Assembly: GCF_000317205.1 (NCBI RefSeq)
Contig: NZ_AJLK01000165.1
Span: 1-37,770, forward strand
Direction: 5' to 3'
Source: Fischerella muscicola PCC 7414
GTDB lineage: Bacteria; Cyanobacteriota; Cyanobacteriia; Cyanobacteriales; Nostocaceae
DNA length: 37,770 nucleotides
The translations under genes and the position numbers were made by a program. Shown one piece after another: positions 25,579 through 33,539 of this stretch. How positions within the stretch are numbered: the first letter of the stretch is position 1; every line of letters starts with the position of its first letter. The notes below the pieces were generated by a model that had not been told where the DNA came from, did no database searches, and worked only from the letters and a program-made list of their open reading frames with translations.

Positions 25579-25667
25579 GCTAAACAAACCAAACCAGCAG
25601 ATTGCTGCTCTTTAAATACCTTCATTTTCTGTTTAGTCCCCACAGGGGACTTGGTTTGTTTAGTAGC
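25579..25667. ncRNA. Cloverleaf-like structured element, candidate RNA or recombination site
   Basis: An outer stem of about 13 bp (CTAAACAAACCAA with TTGGTTTGTTTAG) encloses two further hairpins: AGCAG/CTGCT at about 25596-25608 and AGTCCCC/GGGGACT with an ACA loop at 25635-25651. The element sits in the gap between the frameshifted gene and the end of the methyltransferase gene, so it could be a complex terminator, a small RNA or a mobile-element end. No expression evidence is available. Confidence 0.45.
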
Positions 25668-25676
25668 GAATTTTGT

Positions 25677-26360
25677 TCACCCCATTCCTCTGAGATATTT
25701 TTCAGGCAAAGGTTTCATATAAAAGTTGAACACATGCCTAAATTTCTGCTCATCTGATTTATCAGGTACTGAGTATTGTACAGTAGATAAGGGGCTGAAA
25801 AAGTAAGATTCAAACTGTTGTAAACTTTTACATTCTTCAATTACAGGAAAAGGTTTGTATTCAGGAATATCATTCCATCCGAATACTAAAATTCCTCCTG
25901 GTCGCAAGCATTGAAAACATTGTTGGAAAGAAGTTTCCGTATCTTCTCTGCTATTGATGCCCCATCCGAAAACTCCGTTATAAACTATCACATCAAAATA
26001 ATCGTTATTAAAATGATTGCTGAGGTTCAAAAGCGAATCAACAATGTGTCTTTTGGAACCATGCTTTTTTCTATTTTCATCAATTTCTATAGTCCAGTAT
26101 TCTTTATTTTTAAAGTAGTTGTTGTAAGGTTTAGTATACCAATCACAACCAACAAAGAGAATTTTATGAAATTCATTGTGTTCAACCAAATAAGGAATAA
26201 TAATATCTTCTAGTACATAGCGATCAGGGGTATTAAGATGTAAACTAAATCCCCGTATCCGACTAATTGAAATTTTGGTAATAAAACCCTGAATTTTATT
26301 AACTATCCGTTTTGGAAGGATTATTTTAATAAATCCTTTCACTTTTATAATTAGAAGCAT
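25677..26360 (-). CDS. SAM-dependent methyltransferase, class I
   Basis: A 227-residue protein with a Rossmann methyltransferase core: motif I KILFVGCDWYTKPY, motif II-like YWTIEIDENRKKHGSK, then DYFDVIVYNGVFGWG and the post-motif LRPGGILVFGWND. Motif I lacks the usual GxGxG, which makes the cofactor site unusual. The N-terminal 45 residues are basic and hydrophobic (KVKGFIKIILPKRIV) and may touch a membrane. The base composition is more AT-rich than the neighbours, and the gene sits between repeats, so acquisition by transfer is plausible. The substrate is unknown; similar proteins occur in polysaccharide clusters. Confidence 0.72.
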   Translation of the reverse strand: MLLIIKVKGFIKIILPKRIVNKIQGFITKISISRIRGFSLHLNTPDRYVLEDIIIPYLVEHNEFHKILFVGCDWYTKPYNNYFKNKEYWTIEIDENRKKHGSKRHIVDSLLNLSNHFNNDYFDVIVYNGVFGWGINSREDTETSFQQCFQCLRPGGILVFGWNDIPEYKPFPVIEECKSLQQFESYFFSPLSTVQYSVPDKSDEQKFRHVFNFYMKPLPEKYLRGMG

Positions 26361-27049
26361 TAGTATACACTCACTGATTTAACAACAGTGCTATCTATGA
26401 ACAGTTAGATACTAAAGATACTACTGGGTGATTAATAACTGGATATTAAGAGTTTTTTAACAAAATAAGTTTAATTTCTTAAACAAGGATGCGTTCATTA
26501 AGAATTTTTACCTAGCAGGTGCATTATTCAAAGGAGTTATCATTATCAAACTGCGGTTGCTCCTCGCCGGAAACCGTCTGTTCTGCACACCGCCTCGTCT
26601 TTGGTGTGCGATCGCTCACCAGTTGCAATAAAGCGAACCCTTGTTACCAAATTCAACCGGGTAATGAGAAACGCAGAGTTTTTGGAATCATATGTTGAGT
26701 AATTTCTACGCAAGTGGAAACTAGTCCTGGGCTATTTGTCACAGCTTATTGACAAAAATATATACAAATAGTTTTAAAGAGTAAGTAAGCTTGATTATAA
26801 ATGATGGAATCAACGTTTTTTGACTCAGGACTTACGCAAAACATAACGCACATTTGCGGTAATTGATGAATTACCCTACGCAATAATCAGGTTTTCGGTC
26901 ACATCTTGTATAAGTTCTGTAACTTAACTTTGATCAGAATCTCTGTTTGAGACCTTGAGTTATCTTTAATTGATTTCTAGAATTAGTAAACTAGCATACA
27001 ATTCAAAATTGCACTTTACTGTATCAGCTATCTTCAGGGGGAAGGAATC
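26361..27049. other. Gene-free region with small hairpins
   Basis: About 690 bases without a supported gene. Positions 26576-26630 contain GCACACC/GGTGTGC and a HIP1 octamer, in a GC-rich patch. Positions 26823-26890 hold GGACTTACGCAAA and the hairpin GGTAATT/AATTACC, which look like a dispersed repeat. The last 40 bases carry TTCAGGGGGAAGGAATC, a strong ribosome-binding site for the kinase gene. Confidence 0.5.
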
Positions 27050-27985
27050 ATGAGCCGTCCAATTATTCTTGGTATTGTTGGTGACAGTGCTGCTGGCAAA
27101 ACTACGCTGACAAGAGGGATTGCTCAGGTACTTGGCCCAGAAAATGTCACAATCATCTGTACAGATGATTACCATAAGTACGATCGCAAGCAACGTGCAG
27201 AAATTGGTATTACGGCTCTCCATCCCGACTGCAACTATCTAGATATCATGCAGCAACACCTATCGCTGTTACGGACTGGGCAACCTATTCTCAAGCCAGT
27301 TTACAGCCATAAAACTGGTACTTTTGAAGCTCCAGTGTATATTAAACCCAACAAATTTGTAATTATAGAAGGATTACTCGGCTATTCTACCCGTACGGCT
27401 CGCGATTGCTATGATGTGAAAGTTTACCTTGCACCCCCTGAATCACTACGTGCTAGTTGGAAAGTCAAGCGAGATACCCAAAAGCGCGGTTATACAGAAG
27501 AACAAGTTTTGGCAGAACTAGAGAAGCGAGAACCTGATTCAGAACAGTTTATCCGTCCGCAACGGCAATGGTCAGATATAGTAGTGAGTTTTTATCCACC
27601 TAGCGATGATATTAATAACACCAATGGACATTTAAACGTGCGTTTGGTATTGCGTCCAACAATTCCTCATCCAGACTTTACCAAAATTCTTGATTTTTGC
27701 GACAACACTGTGTCTGCCATCCGTTTGGGGCTAGACCGCGACATGGGTAAACCAGTCGATGTGCTAGAAGTAGACGGCCATGCAACTCTAGAACAAGTCA
27801 ACAAACTCGAACATCTGATTTGTTCTGATATGCCTTATTTAAAGAACGTATGTAATCGCGAAGTTAACCCAGAGTTAGGCAAAGTTGCTGGTACTACTGG
27901 CGAAACAATCCAGAGTTACCCCCTAGCTATCACTCAGCTTCTCACTACCTACCACATACTAAAAGCAACACAGATTTATCAATAA
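27050..27985 (+). CDS. Phosphoribulokinase/uridine kinase family P-loop kinase (PRK paralogue)
   Basis: A 311-residue kinase. The P-loop is GDSAAGKTT (residues 11-19), followed by IICTDDYHKYDRKQR, which matches the DDYHSLDRKQR-type region of phosphoribulokinase, and VIIEGLLGYSTR. The usual cyanobacterial PRK has Cys in the P-loop (GCGKS type) that thioredoxin oxidises; here it is Ala, so that redox switch is absent. The closing segment (SYPLAITQLLTTYHILKA) is PRK-like. The protein is probably a paralogue working on ribulose-5-phosphate or another sugar or nucleoside, not the main Calvin-cycle enzyme. A strong GGGGGAAGG site precedes the ATG. Its 3' end runs into repeats. Confidence 0.8.
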   Translation: MSRPIILGIVGDSAAGKTTLTRGIAQVLGPENVTIICTDDYHKYDRKQRAEIGITALHPDCNYLDIMQQHLSLLRTGQPILKPVYSHKTGTFEAPVYIKPNKFVIIEGLLGYSTRTARDCYDVKVYLAPPESLRASWKVKRDTQKRGYTEEQVLAELEKREPDSEQFIRPQRQWSDIVVSFYPPSDDINNTNGHLNVRLVLRPTIPHPDFTKILDFCDNTVSAIRLGLDRDMGKPVDVLEVDGHATLEQVNKLEHLICSDMPYLKNVCNREVNPELGKVAGTTGETIQSYPLAITQLLTTYHILKATQIYQ

Positions 27986-27999
27986 GTTGGTTGTTAGTT

Positions 28000-28335
28000 T
28001 TTGGTTGTTAGTTGGTGGTTGGTGGTTGGTGGTGAGTCCAGCCCCCCAAAAAGGCGGTTCCCGTCACGTAGACGCAACAGCGGTGAGGGGGTCGCAGTCT
28101 TGGACGCCAGGTGCTTTATGCCGGGAGACCCGTCCACCGCACTGGCTCCGCTTCCCGTCACGATTGCGAACCCCCGTAGACGGGCGAAGCCCGGCTTCAA
28201 GGAAGAGTACCCGGAGGGCTTAAGGTAAGGGTAGGGGGACTGGCGAACCCGTAGACACGTAGACGCGTAGACGCGAAGCGGCTTCCGCAGGTAGCGGCTT
28301 AAGGCAGGGTAGTGGCTTCCCGTCAGGGTAGGGTT
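28000..28335. repeat. Large GC-rich interspersed repeat, copy 2, with GTAGACGC units
   Basis: After GGTTGGTGGTTGGTGG repeats at 28000-28032 comes a composite repeat that matches the reverse complement of 24841-25030: CCCCCCAAAAAGGCG, TTCCCGTCACGTAGACGC, TTTATGCCGGGAGACCCGTC, GGCTTCAAGG, AGAGTACCCGGAGGG and AGGGTAGGGGGACTGG. It is longer here because of repeated GTAGACGCG units (28250-28275) and CTTCCGCAGGTAGCGGCTTA modules. Short open frames across it are not genes. Confidence 0.8.
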
Positions 28336-28572
28336 GTTGATTGTTGATCAATCATTCTCAACAGAGTACAAGCCTCCAGATTGATCTCTAGGGTCAATCC
28401 AAAATCCAAAATCTAAAATCAGATGGCTTGTGCCAAACAACAAACATCAAACAACCAACTTTAACTTTAAAATGCCAAAATTTTAAAAATTTTCTCAAAA
28501 AGACATAGATTTTGAGACCTTACAGGGGATAACTAGAGTATATATACTCCTTTGTTGTTATTCCCTTGAGCT

Positions 28573-29304
28573 ATGACCTATTGCCTAAGAATTGCTGATA
28601 TGCCAGAGACTGAGCGTCCACGAGAACGCTTATTGACTCATGGTGCAAAAGTTCTATCCACAGCTGAATTAATAGCAATTCTGCTTGGCACTGGTCAAGG
28701 CCCAGGAAAACTTTCTGCGGTGGGTTTGGGGCAATATATCTTACATGAATTGAGTAAATGCGATCGCGAACCTTTAGCAGTTCTACGAGATATTAGCGCT
28801 GCTGAACTCATGCAAATACCTGGTATTGGCCCAGCCAAAGCAACAACAATCTTAGCAGCCATTGAATTGGGCAAACGCGCCTTTCAATCGCGCCCTGCGG
28901 ATCGTACAGTTATAGATAGTCCAGCAGCAGCTGCTGCTGCTCTCAGTCAGGACTTGATGTGGCAAAATCAAGAACGTTTTGCAGTTCTGTTACTAGATGT
29001 CAAAAATCGCTTACTGGGAACGCAAGTCATTACTATAGGAACTGCAACCGAAACCCTCGCACCTCCCCGCGAGATTTTTCGAGAAGTGATTCGCCAAGGT
29101 GCAACACGGTTAATAGTTGCCCATAACCACCCTTCTGGTAACACTGAACCCAGTGGCGAAGATATCGAACTCACTCGCCAGTTACTAGCAGGAGCTAAAT
29201 TTTTAGGTATTCCCCTGCTTGATCATTTAATTTTGGGTAATGGCAATCATCAAAGTTTGCGGGAAATTACAACTTTGTGGGAAGAGTGTCCCCAAGGGGA
29301 TTAA
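28573..29304 (+). CDS. radC: RadC family JAMM-domain protein
   Basis: A 243-residue protein with an N-terminal helix-hairpin-helix ([20 protein letters not shown], about residues 80-100) and a C-terminal JAMM/MPN domain. The metal-site motif [14 protein letters not shown] is complete, with H184, H186 and D197. Despite its name, a DNA repair role is not firmly shown for RadC; the fold suggests a metal-dependent hydrolase acting near DNA. The start [20 protein letters not shown] is standard. It ends facing the convergent nnr gene, with a palindromic repeat between. Confidence 0.93.
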   Translation: MTYCLRIADMPETERPRERLLTHGAKVLSTAELIAILLGTGQGPGKLSAVGLGQYILHELSKCDREPLAVLRDISAAELMQIPGIGPAKATTILAAIELGKRAFQSRPADRTVIDSPAAAAAALSQDLMWQNQERFAVLLLDVKNRLLGTQVITIGTATETLAPPREIFREVIRQGATRLIVAHNHPSGNTEPSGEDIELTRQLLAGAKFLGIPLLDHLILGNGNHQSLREITTLWEECPQGD

Positions 29305-29369
29305 AGTTGTTGCACAAATATCTTTTACCCTATCCTAACCTTCCCCGTTTGCGGAGAGAGAACAAGTGA

Positions 29370-29437
29370 TCTATGTCATTAGTTCTGACTCTTTGTGAGG
29401 GACCAGATCCCCGACTTTTTTTAAAAGTCGGGGATCT
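29370..29437. terminator. Hairpin element, copy 3 (inverted), at the nnr/radC junction
   Basis: Positions 29405-29437 repeat the AGATCCCCGACTTTTT palindrome. The conserved flank lies on the left in inverted orientation (GACTCTTTGTGAGGGACC). The right edge coincides with the first base of the nnr stop codon. It is placed to terminate both convergent genes, and its arrival may have redefined the nnr 3' end. Confidence 0.75.
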
Positions 29438-31227
29438 CACAGCCTATCAAAATCAATGTGGTTGAGAACTAAATTCAAATACTGAGTCAATGTAAATGCA
29501 TCAACTCCTAATTCTGTACGTTCTTGGGCTGCTAAAATTCCGGCTTGAGCGTGCCACCAAGCAGCAGCTGCTACCATATCTTCGGCAGGTATTTGATGGG
29601 TGACAGCCTGAGCAATTAATCCACCCATTAATCCAGTTAACACGTCACCACTACCACCCCGCGCCAAAGCAGGAGTACTTTCGGGAACAATCCACACTGC
29701 ACCTTGGGAATTGGCGATCGCTGTTCTTGCTCCTTTCAACAATACTACTGCCCCGCTTTGGGCTGCTGCTTCTTGCACTGCTTGGATTCTATTGTGTTTG
29801 GCATCTGGTAAATCAGGAAACAAGCGTTGGAATTCGCCTGTATGGGGTGTAAGTACTGTTAATCCTTGTCGCACCCCCCCTTTCGTCCCCCCCTTAGTAA
29901 AGAGGGAATTAGGGGGGGTTCCCATTTCCGCCAGAATATTTAAACCATCAGCATCAAGCACTAAAGGGATTGTGCTTGCTAACACCTGTTGAACAATTGG
30001 GCTAGCAGCTTTGGTTAAACCGGGGCCACAGGCGATCGCATCAAAGGAATTTAAGTCTGTGTTTTCTGGTAATTGTAATTGAGCGATCGCACCTGTTTCT
30101 GTCTCTGGACATCCAACAATCAACGCTTCTGGCAAATGACTAACCAAGATAGGTTTGAGAGATTCTGGTACAGCGATCGATAGCATACCAACTCCACTTG
30201 CCCTTGCTCCCAACCCAGTTAAAATCGCACCTCCAGCATAGCGACGCGAACCGCAAATCAGCAGTAAATGCCCTTCTTTGTACTTATGGGTGACAGCAGG
30301 ACGCGGTAGAGGCAGAGTTGAAAACACACTATCTTTTGTTACGCGTTTAATTCTGGGTGTCTCTGCCAGTACTACTTCCACATCCGCCAAAGGAATATCA
30401 AAATCAATTAACTCTGCTTTGCCCACATATTCTAAAGCCTGGTCTTGTAATAAACCCAATTTCCACAAACCCAGACAAAAAGTATGGCTAGCACGGATAG
30501 CAGTTCCTAAAACTTCGCCAGTATCTGTATGCAAACCAGACGGCAGATCGATACTAATAATTGGCACAGACTTGTCATTTAACTGATTAATAGCACTAGC
30601 AACAGGATCTTGGAGTTCTCTTTCTAACCCAAATCCAAACAGCCCATCAACCAACAAATCACACTCTGGCAAGTCCTCAATTGATTGATAACAGGAAATG
30701 CCCAGACTCTGAGCATACTGTAAATGCTGCGAAGTTAATTCTTTGAGTTTGCCAAAAGGACTGTATATATAGACAGCATAACCGCGAAAATACAATTCAC
30801 GGGCAACAACCAAAGCATCCCCACCATTATGACCGGGACCGACAAGAATTCCCACACGAGGTCGGGAGTAGAAACTGGGGGGATGGGGTGATCTCCTCAC
30901 CTCCCCATTGCCCCTAATCCCCACTCCCTTGGGGGAGTGGGGGCCCCGAGTTCCCCACCTCCCCACTGCCCCTAATCCCCACTCCCTTGGGGGAGTGGGG
31001 GCCCCGAGTTCCCCACCTCCCCACCTATTGTCTTCTTGCCCCGGGTTGAGGTACATATCCAAAATCCGACGGGCAATCAGTCCTGCTACCTTTTCCATCA
31101 AAGCCGCCACAGGCATTCCTGCTGCAAAGATACGCGCTTCAATCTCACGCATCTGTTGTGCTGTCACTACAACTTGCGAAATTTGGATTCTTTGTTGGTT
31201 GTTGGGTGTTGGGTGTTGGTTGTTCAT
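29437..31227 (-). CDS. nnr: Bifunctional NAD(P)H-hydrate epimerase / dehydratase with a repeat-derived insertion
   Basis: A 596-residue enzyme that repairs damaged NAD(P)HX. The N-terminal epimerase (YjeF-N) has VVVTAQQMREIEARIF, VGPGHNGGDALVVARELYF and SIDLPSGLHTDTG. The C-terminal ADP-dependent dehydratase (YjeF-C) has GHLLLICGSRRYAGGAILTG, CGPGLT, LDADGLN, LTPHTGEF and ARGGSGDVLTGLMGG. Residues about 66-120 (30868-31032) are a Gly/Arg/Pro-rich insertion made of two 58-base copies of an intergenic repeat read in two different frames, placed before strand RVGILVGPG. The first 14 residues (MNNQHPTPNNQQ) are also coded by the GTTGGTTGTTGGGTG repeat, so the native start may lie a little further in. 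A second insertion-like stretch is NSLFTKGGTKGGVRQ near 29880-29925. Confidence 0.9.
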   Translation of the reverse strand: MNNQHPTPNNQQRIQISQVVVTAQQMREIEARIFAAGMPVAALMEKVAGLIARRILDMYLNPGQEDNRWGGGELGAPTPPREWGLGAVGRWGTRGPHSPKGVGIRGNGEVRRSPHPPSFYSRPRVGILVGPGHNGGDALVVARELYFRGYAVYIYSPFGKLKELTSQHLQYAQSLGISCYQSIEDLPECDLLVDGLFGFGLERELQDPVASAINQLNDKSVPIISIDLPSGLHTDTGEVLGTAIRASHTFCLGLWKLGLLQDQALEYVGKAELIDFDIPLADVEVVLAETPRIKRVTKDSVFSTLPLPRPAVTHKYKEGHLLLICGSRRYAGGAILTGLGARASGVGMLSIAVPESLKPILVSHLPEALIVGCPETETGAIAQLQLPENTDLNSFDAIACGPGLTKAASPIVQQVLASTIPLVLDADGLNILAEMGTPPNSLFTKGGTKGGVRQGLTVLTPHTGEFQRLFPDLPDAKHNRIQAVQEAAAQSGAVVLLKGARTAIANSQGAVWIVPESTPALARGGSGDVLTGLMGGLIAQAVTHQIPAEDMVAAAAWWHAQAGILAAQERTELGVDAFTLTQYLNLVLNHIDFDRL

Positions 31228-31325
31228 GGTTGATTGCCAGCCTTCTTATAACCATTAACCACTGTACAGGCTCACAGTCGTACGCCCCTAAGGATGTATT
31301 TGTATCATCAAAAAAGGGGAATGGA

Positions 31326-31500
31326 ACGAGAAGTTTCTTGTTTGGGATGAGAAGTTTCGTGTTTCAAATGAGAACATTTTCATTTCAAGTGAGAACATTC
31401 TCGTTTCAAGTAAGAACTTTCTCATTTCAAGTGAGAACATTCTCGTTTCAAGTGAAAACACTCTCGTTTTAAGTCAGAACACTCTCGTTTCAAGTAAAAA
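31326..31500. repeat. Tandem array with exact 21-base unit
   Basis: About eight copies of a unit like GAGAACATTCTCGTTTCAAGT, with variation at few positions. Since 21 is a multiple of 3, the array stays open in several frames (RTFSFQV repeated), but there is no start context or gene support. It lies upstream of nnr and next to a MITE-like element. GAGAACATTCTC within the unit is itself a palindrome (GAGAA...TTCTC). Confidence 0.85.
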
Positions 31501-31509
31501 AATTTCAAT

Positions 31510-31592
31510 TGTAGGGTGTGTTACGCCGAAGGCTAACACACCATCCCATGATTCGCGGTGCGTTAGGACTAATGTCCATAACGCACCCTACC
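31510..31592. mobile_element. MITE-like element B, copy 2 (TGTAGGGTGTGTTA termini)
   Basis: An 83-base element with TGTAGGGTGTGTTA at the left and TAACGCACCCTACCA at the right. Inner text ACGCCGAAGGCTAACACACC makes a second inverted repeat. It is related to 8039-8168. No coding capacity. Confidence 0.65.
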
Positions 31593-31698
31593 AGATTCTG
31601 TTAACTGTTGACCAATTTGACAAAATTTTGACCAAATCCGAAAAAGAGTAACGCAAATCTGTATAAAATCAAATCCAAATTCTCTTCCTGACCCTGTT

Positions 31699-31812
31699 AT
31701 GCGGCTAGATTACTCTGGTCAAAATCTCCGAGGTCGTTCTTTTAAAGGTCAAAACCTGACTGGGAAAAAAAGGTTTAGTTTCTGGCTTACCTGCTACAGC
31801 CACATTAGTTGA
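31699..31812 (+). pseudogene. 5' stub of a pentapeptide-repeat protein gene
   Basis: The ATG at 31699 encodes MRLDYSGQNLRGRSFKGQNL followed by TGKK. The SGQNLRGRSFKGQNLTG spacing is the pentapeptide-repeat pattern (A/S-x-L/F-x-x). From about 31765 the sense is lost and the frame stops at 31810-31812, where the transposon remnant begins. The rest of the gene is not found further right, so the insertion was followed by deletion. Confidence 0.65.
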
Positions 31813-31827
31813 AGCATGTAGTGAACT

Positions 31828-32062
31828 ACCTACACCGACCATTAGGTACGGTGTAGGCTTCCCAACTCATTGGGAACTGCCTCGGACTTGGTGGATTTTT
31901 TACGTCCAGAAGTCTTTGGTCTTACATTCCCTCCTTGGGCAGAAGTGCTAGTCCCTAACACCAATTCCTGGTTGAACAAAATAGAAGCGTAGTATCTACC
32001 ATCTACATGTTTAGATATAGTTACAGTTGTGAACTTGGCATTTGGTAGTTCTTTATGAAACT
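31828..32062 (-). mobile_element. tnpB: Remnant of an IS200/IS605-type element: TnpB fragments and end hairpin
   Basis: On the minus strand one frame reads KFTTVTISKHVDGRYYASIL, as in the N-terminal beta-barrel part of TnpB. It then jumps directly to a C-terminal tail (GTSTSAQGGNVRPKTSGRKK) and a stop at 31844-31842. The RuvC and zinc-finger core of some 200 residues is missing, so this is an internal deletion derivative. Just beyond the stop, 31829-31858 forms the hairpin CTACACCG/CGGTGTAG with loop bases, like the subterminal hairpins of IS605-family ends. The family call rests on motif memory only. Confidence 0.65.
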
Positions 32063-32127
32063 TTTACCTTTGATTTCCAAGTTATTAGGTTTAGGCTAGT
32101 ACCTGTTACATAAATATTGAAGAGTTC

Positions 32128-32173
32128 GTAGTAAGCACTTCAGTGCTTAATTGCGCGCTTAAGCGCTCACTAC
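32128..32173. repeat. GTAGTGAGCGCT-type hairpin repeat
   Basis: GTAGTAAGCACTTCAGTGCTT on the left pairs imperfectly with AAGCGCTCACTAC on the right around GCGCGC. It is a dispersed cyanobacterial palindrome type. It lies 60 bases upstream of the potassium channel start and may be part of its leader. The text broken for length reads GTAGTAAGCACTTCAG then TGCTTAATTGCGCGC. Confidence 0.6.
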
Positions 32174-32233
32174 AAACTTATAAGTTGCTGTGACAAATAC
32201 TAGTAAAAAAAGATAAAAGGATAACGGTACGTT

Positions 32234-33151
32234 GTGAGATTAGTTCGACAAAAAAAACGGTCTCAGAAGCGACTACAGCGTTTACTCCCAAAAGTCCATA
32301 TCAAAATCCAGGATGGACGGTTTGAAGTCTTGGGCATGAATGTTTGGTATTCCTACTGGCGTGATCCTTACCATTTGCTTTTGACAATTCCCTGGCCTGG
32401 CTTCTTGGGGTTAATTGCTCTATTTTATTTAACTACTAATGCCTTGTTTGCCTTAGCTTACCTGGCAGGGGGAGATTGTATTGCTAACGCTAGACCTGGG
32501 TCTTTTCTCGATGCCTTTTTCTTTAGCGTCCAAACTCTGGCTTCTATTGGCTACGGGGCAATGTTTCCTAAAACAACCTATGCCAATATTGTTGTCACTA
32601 TTGAAGCAATGATGGGTTTGGTGGGAATTGCGGTGCTAACTGGTTTAGCATTTGCTCGTTTCTCTCGACCTACGGCCCGTGTCATTTTTAGCCGGGTAGC
32701 AGTAATTGCACCTCACAATGGTGTACCTACTCTCATGTTTCGCGCCGCAAACAAGCGCCGCAACCAGATTTTGGAAGCGCAGTTACGGGTTTACTTGATG
32801 CGCGATGAAGTGACAACCGAAGGTCAATTTATACGTCGGTTTCACGAACTGAACTTGCTGAGGAATCAGACACCAAGTTTCACGCTGAGTTGGACGGCTA
32901 TGCATCCAATTGATGAGTTAAGTCCTTTATATGGGATGACACCAGAGTCACTGGTATCAACAAAAACTTCAATCGTGGTTTCCCTCAGTGGAATTGATGA
33001 AACAGTTGCACAGGTTCTTCACGCCCGTCAAACCTACGCTGCTCATGAAATTTTGTGGAACAACCAATTTGTAGATATTTTTTACCACACCTCTGATGGA
33101 CATCGCTACATCGACTACAATTACTTCCACGATGTCGTGCCATTAGAGTAG
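32234..33151 (+). CDS. Inward-rectifier potassium channel, KirBac-like
   Basis: A 305-residue protein starting at GTG 32234. The order is: a cytoplasmic N-terminal slide-helix region with WYSYWRDPYHLLLT, an outer helix (about 51-77), a pore helix and selectivity filter TLASIGYGAM (101-110, GYG kept), an inner helix (about 117-142, VTIEAMMGLVGIAVLTGLAF), then the immunoglobulin-like cytoplasmic domain (RVIFSRVAVIAPHNGVPTLM, then SVTKTSI-like VSTKTSIVVSLSGIDET and HEILWNNQFVDIFY). All are standard for KirBac channels, which work as tetramers in the inner membrane. The first residues (RLVRQKKRSQKRLQ) are very basic. Upstream is decayed repeat DNA. Confidence 0.88.
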   Translation: MRLVRQKKRSQKRLQRLLPKVHIKIQDGRFEVLGMNVWYSYWRDPYHLLLTIPWPGFLGLIALFYLTTNALFALAYLAGGDCIANARPGSFLDAFFFSVQTLASIGYGAMFPKTTYANIVVTIEAMMGLVGIAVLTGLAFARFSRPTARVIFSRVAVIAPHNGVPTLMFRAANKRRNQILEAQLRVYLMRDEVTTEGQFIRRFHELNLLRNQTPSFTLSWTAMHPIDELSPLYGMTPESLVSTKTSIVVSLSGIDETVAQVLHARQTYAAHEILWNNQFVDIFYHTSDGHRYIDYNYFHDVVPLE

Positions 33152-33159
33152 TACAGTTG

Positions 33160-33354
33160 TCAGTTATCAGTTTTCTGTTCACTGTTAACTGTTTTCACTA
33201 CAACCCGACCATTTTCAACAACGGTGCATTTTTTAGAAGTCGTACTTTGCTCACCGTTGACTGGGGTTTTAGCACACTGTTTATGGTGATGAATATTTTC
33301 CTGCTGTTGCTGTCTGAGAATCGCGGCACAACAGGCAGAAGTGGAGACTAACAT
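33160..33354 (-). CDS. Possible small protein, doubtful
   Basis: A 64-residue frame on the minus strand, MLVSTSACCAAILRQQQQEN at the start and CTVVENGRVVVKTV near the end. The latter looks like genuine protein text with a beta hairpin. The first residues are hydrophobic with two cysteines. Against it: the end runs into AACTGAT-type repeat DNA and there is no clear ribosome site. It could be a small membrane or lipoprotein gene, convergent with the channel gene. Confidence 0.35.
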   Translation of the reverse strand: MLVSTSACCAAILRQQQQENIHHHKQCAKTPVNGEQSTTSKKCTVVENGRVVVKTVNSEQKTDN

Positions 33355-33442
33355 ATTTTTGATACTATTTGCTCTATTTCTATTATCTCTCGATTCAGAG
33401 ATGGTGACGCAGCAAATACTGGTAACTTAATTTTTGATTTTT

Positions 33443-33535
33443 ATGAGTTTTAATGATCTTCCCAATCTTTGGGTTCCTTTAGCACTGTTAGGTTTAATTA
33501 TTGCGGCTGCTGTGTTTTTCAGCCGCAGTAGCTGA
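33443..33535 (+). CDS. 30-residue single-span membrane peptide
   Basis: ATG 33443 to TGA 33535 encodes MSFNDLPNLW, then VPLALLGLIIAAAVFFSRSS. One hydrophobic helix (about residues 11-26) follows a short polar N-terminus. This is the usual look of the very small subunits of cyanobacterial photosynthetic or NDH complexes, but the sequence does not match those I can recall (PsbX, PsbM, PsaM, PetN, Psb30, NdhQ). The last 24 bases (GCGGCTG ... CAGCCGC) also form a stem-loop, so the 3' end doubles as a possible terminator. Real or not should be tested by conservation. Confidence 0.55.
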   Translation: MSFNDLPNLWVPLALLGLIIAAAVFFSRSS

Positions 33536-33539
33536 GTTG

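Noticed and set aside
25579-25667. An integron attC site
   Set aside because: The outer arms have GCTAAAC and GTTTAGT, which differ from the RYYYAAC/GTTRRRY core pattern, and no integrase or cassette array is seen.
27987-28228. Overlapping short open frames after the kinase gene
   Set aside because: They lie in the composite GC-rich repeat, and the other copy does not keep them.
31158-31472. A 104-codon frame ending in RTFSFQV repeats
   Set aside because: It starts in the antisense of nnr and continues through the 21-base array.
31326-31500. Regular repeats that might suggest a CRISPR array
   Set aside because: The units are contiguous 21-base copies without unique spacers.
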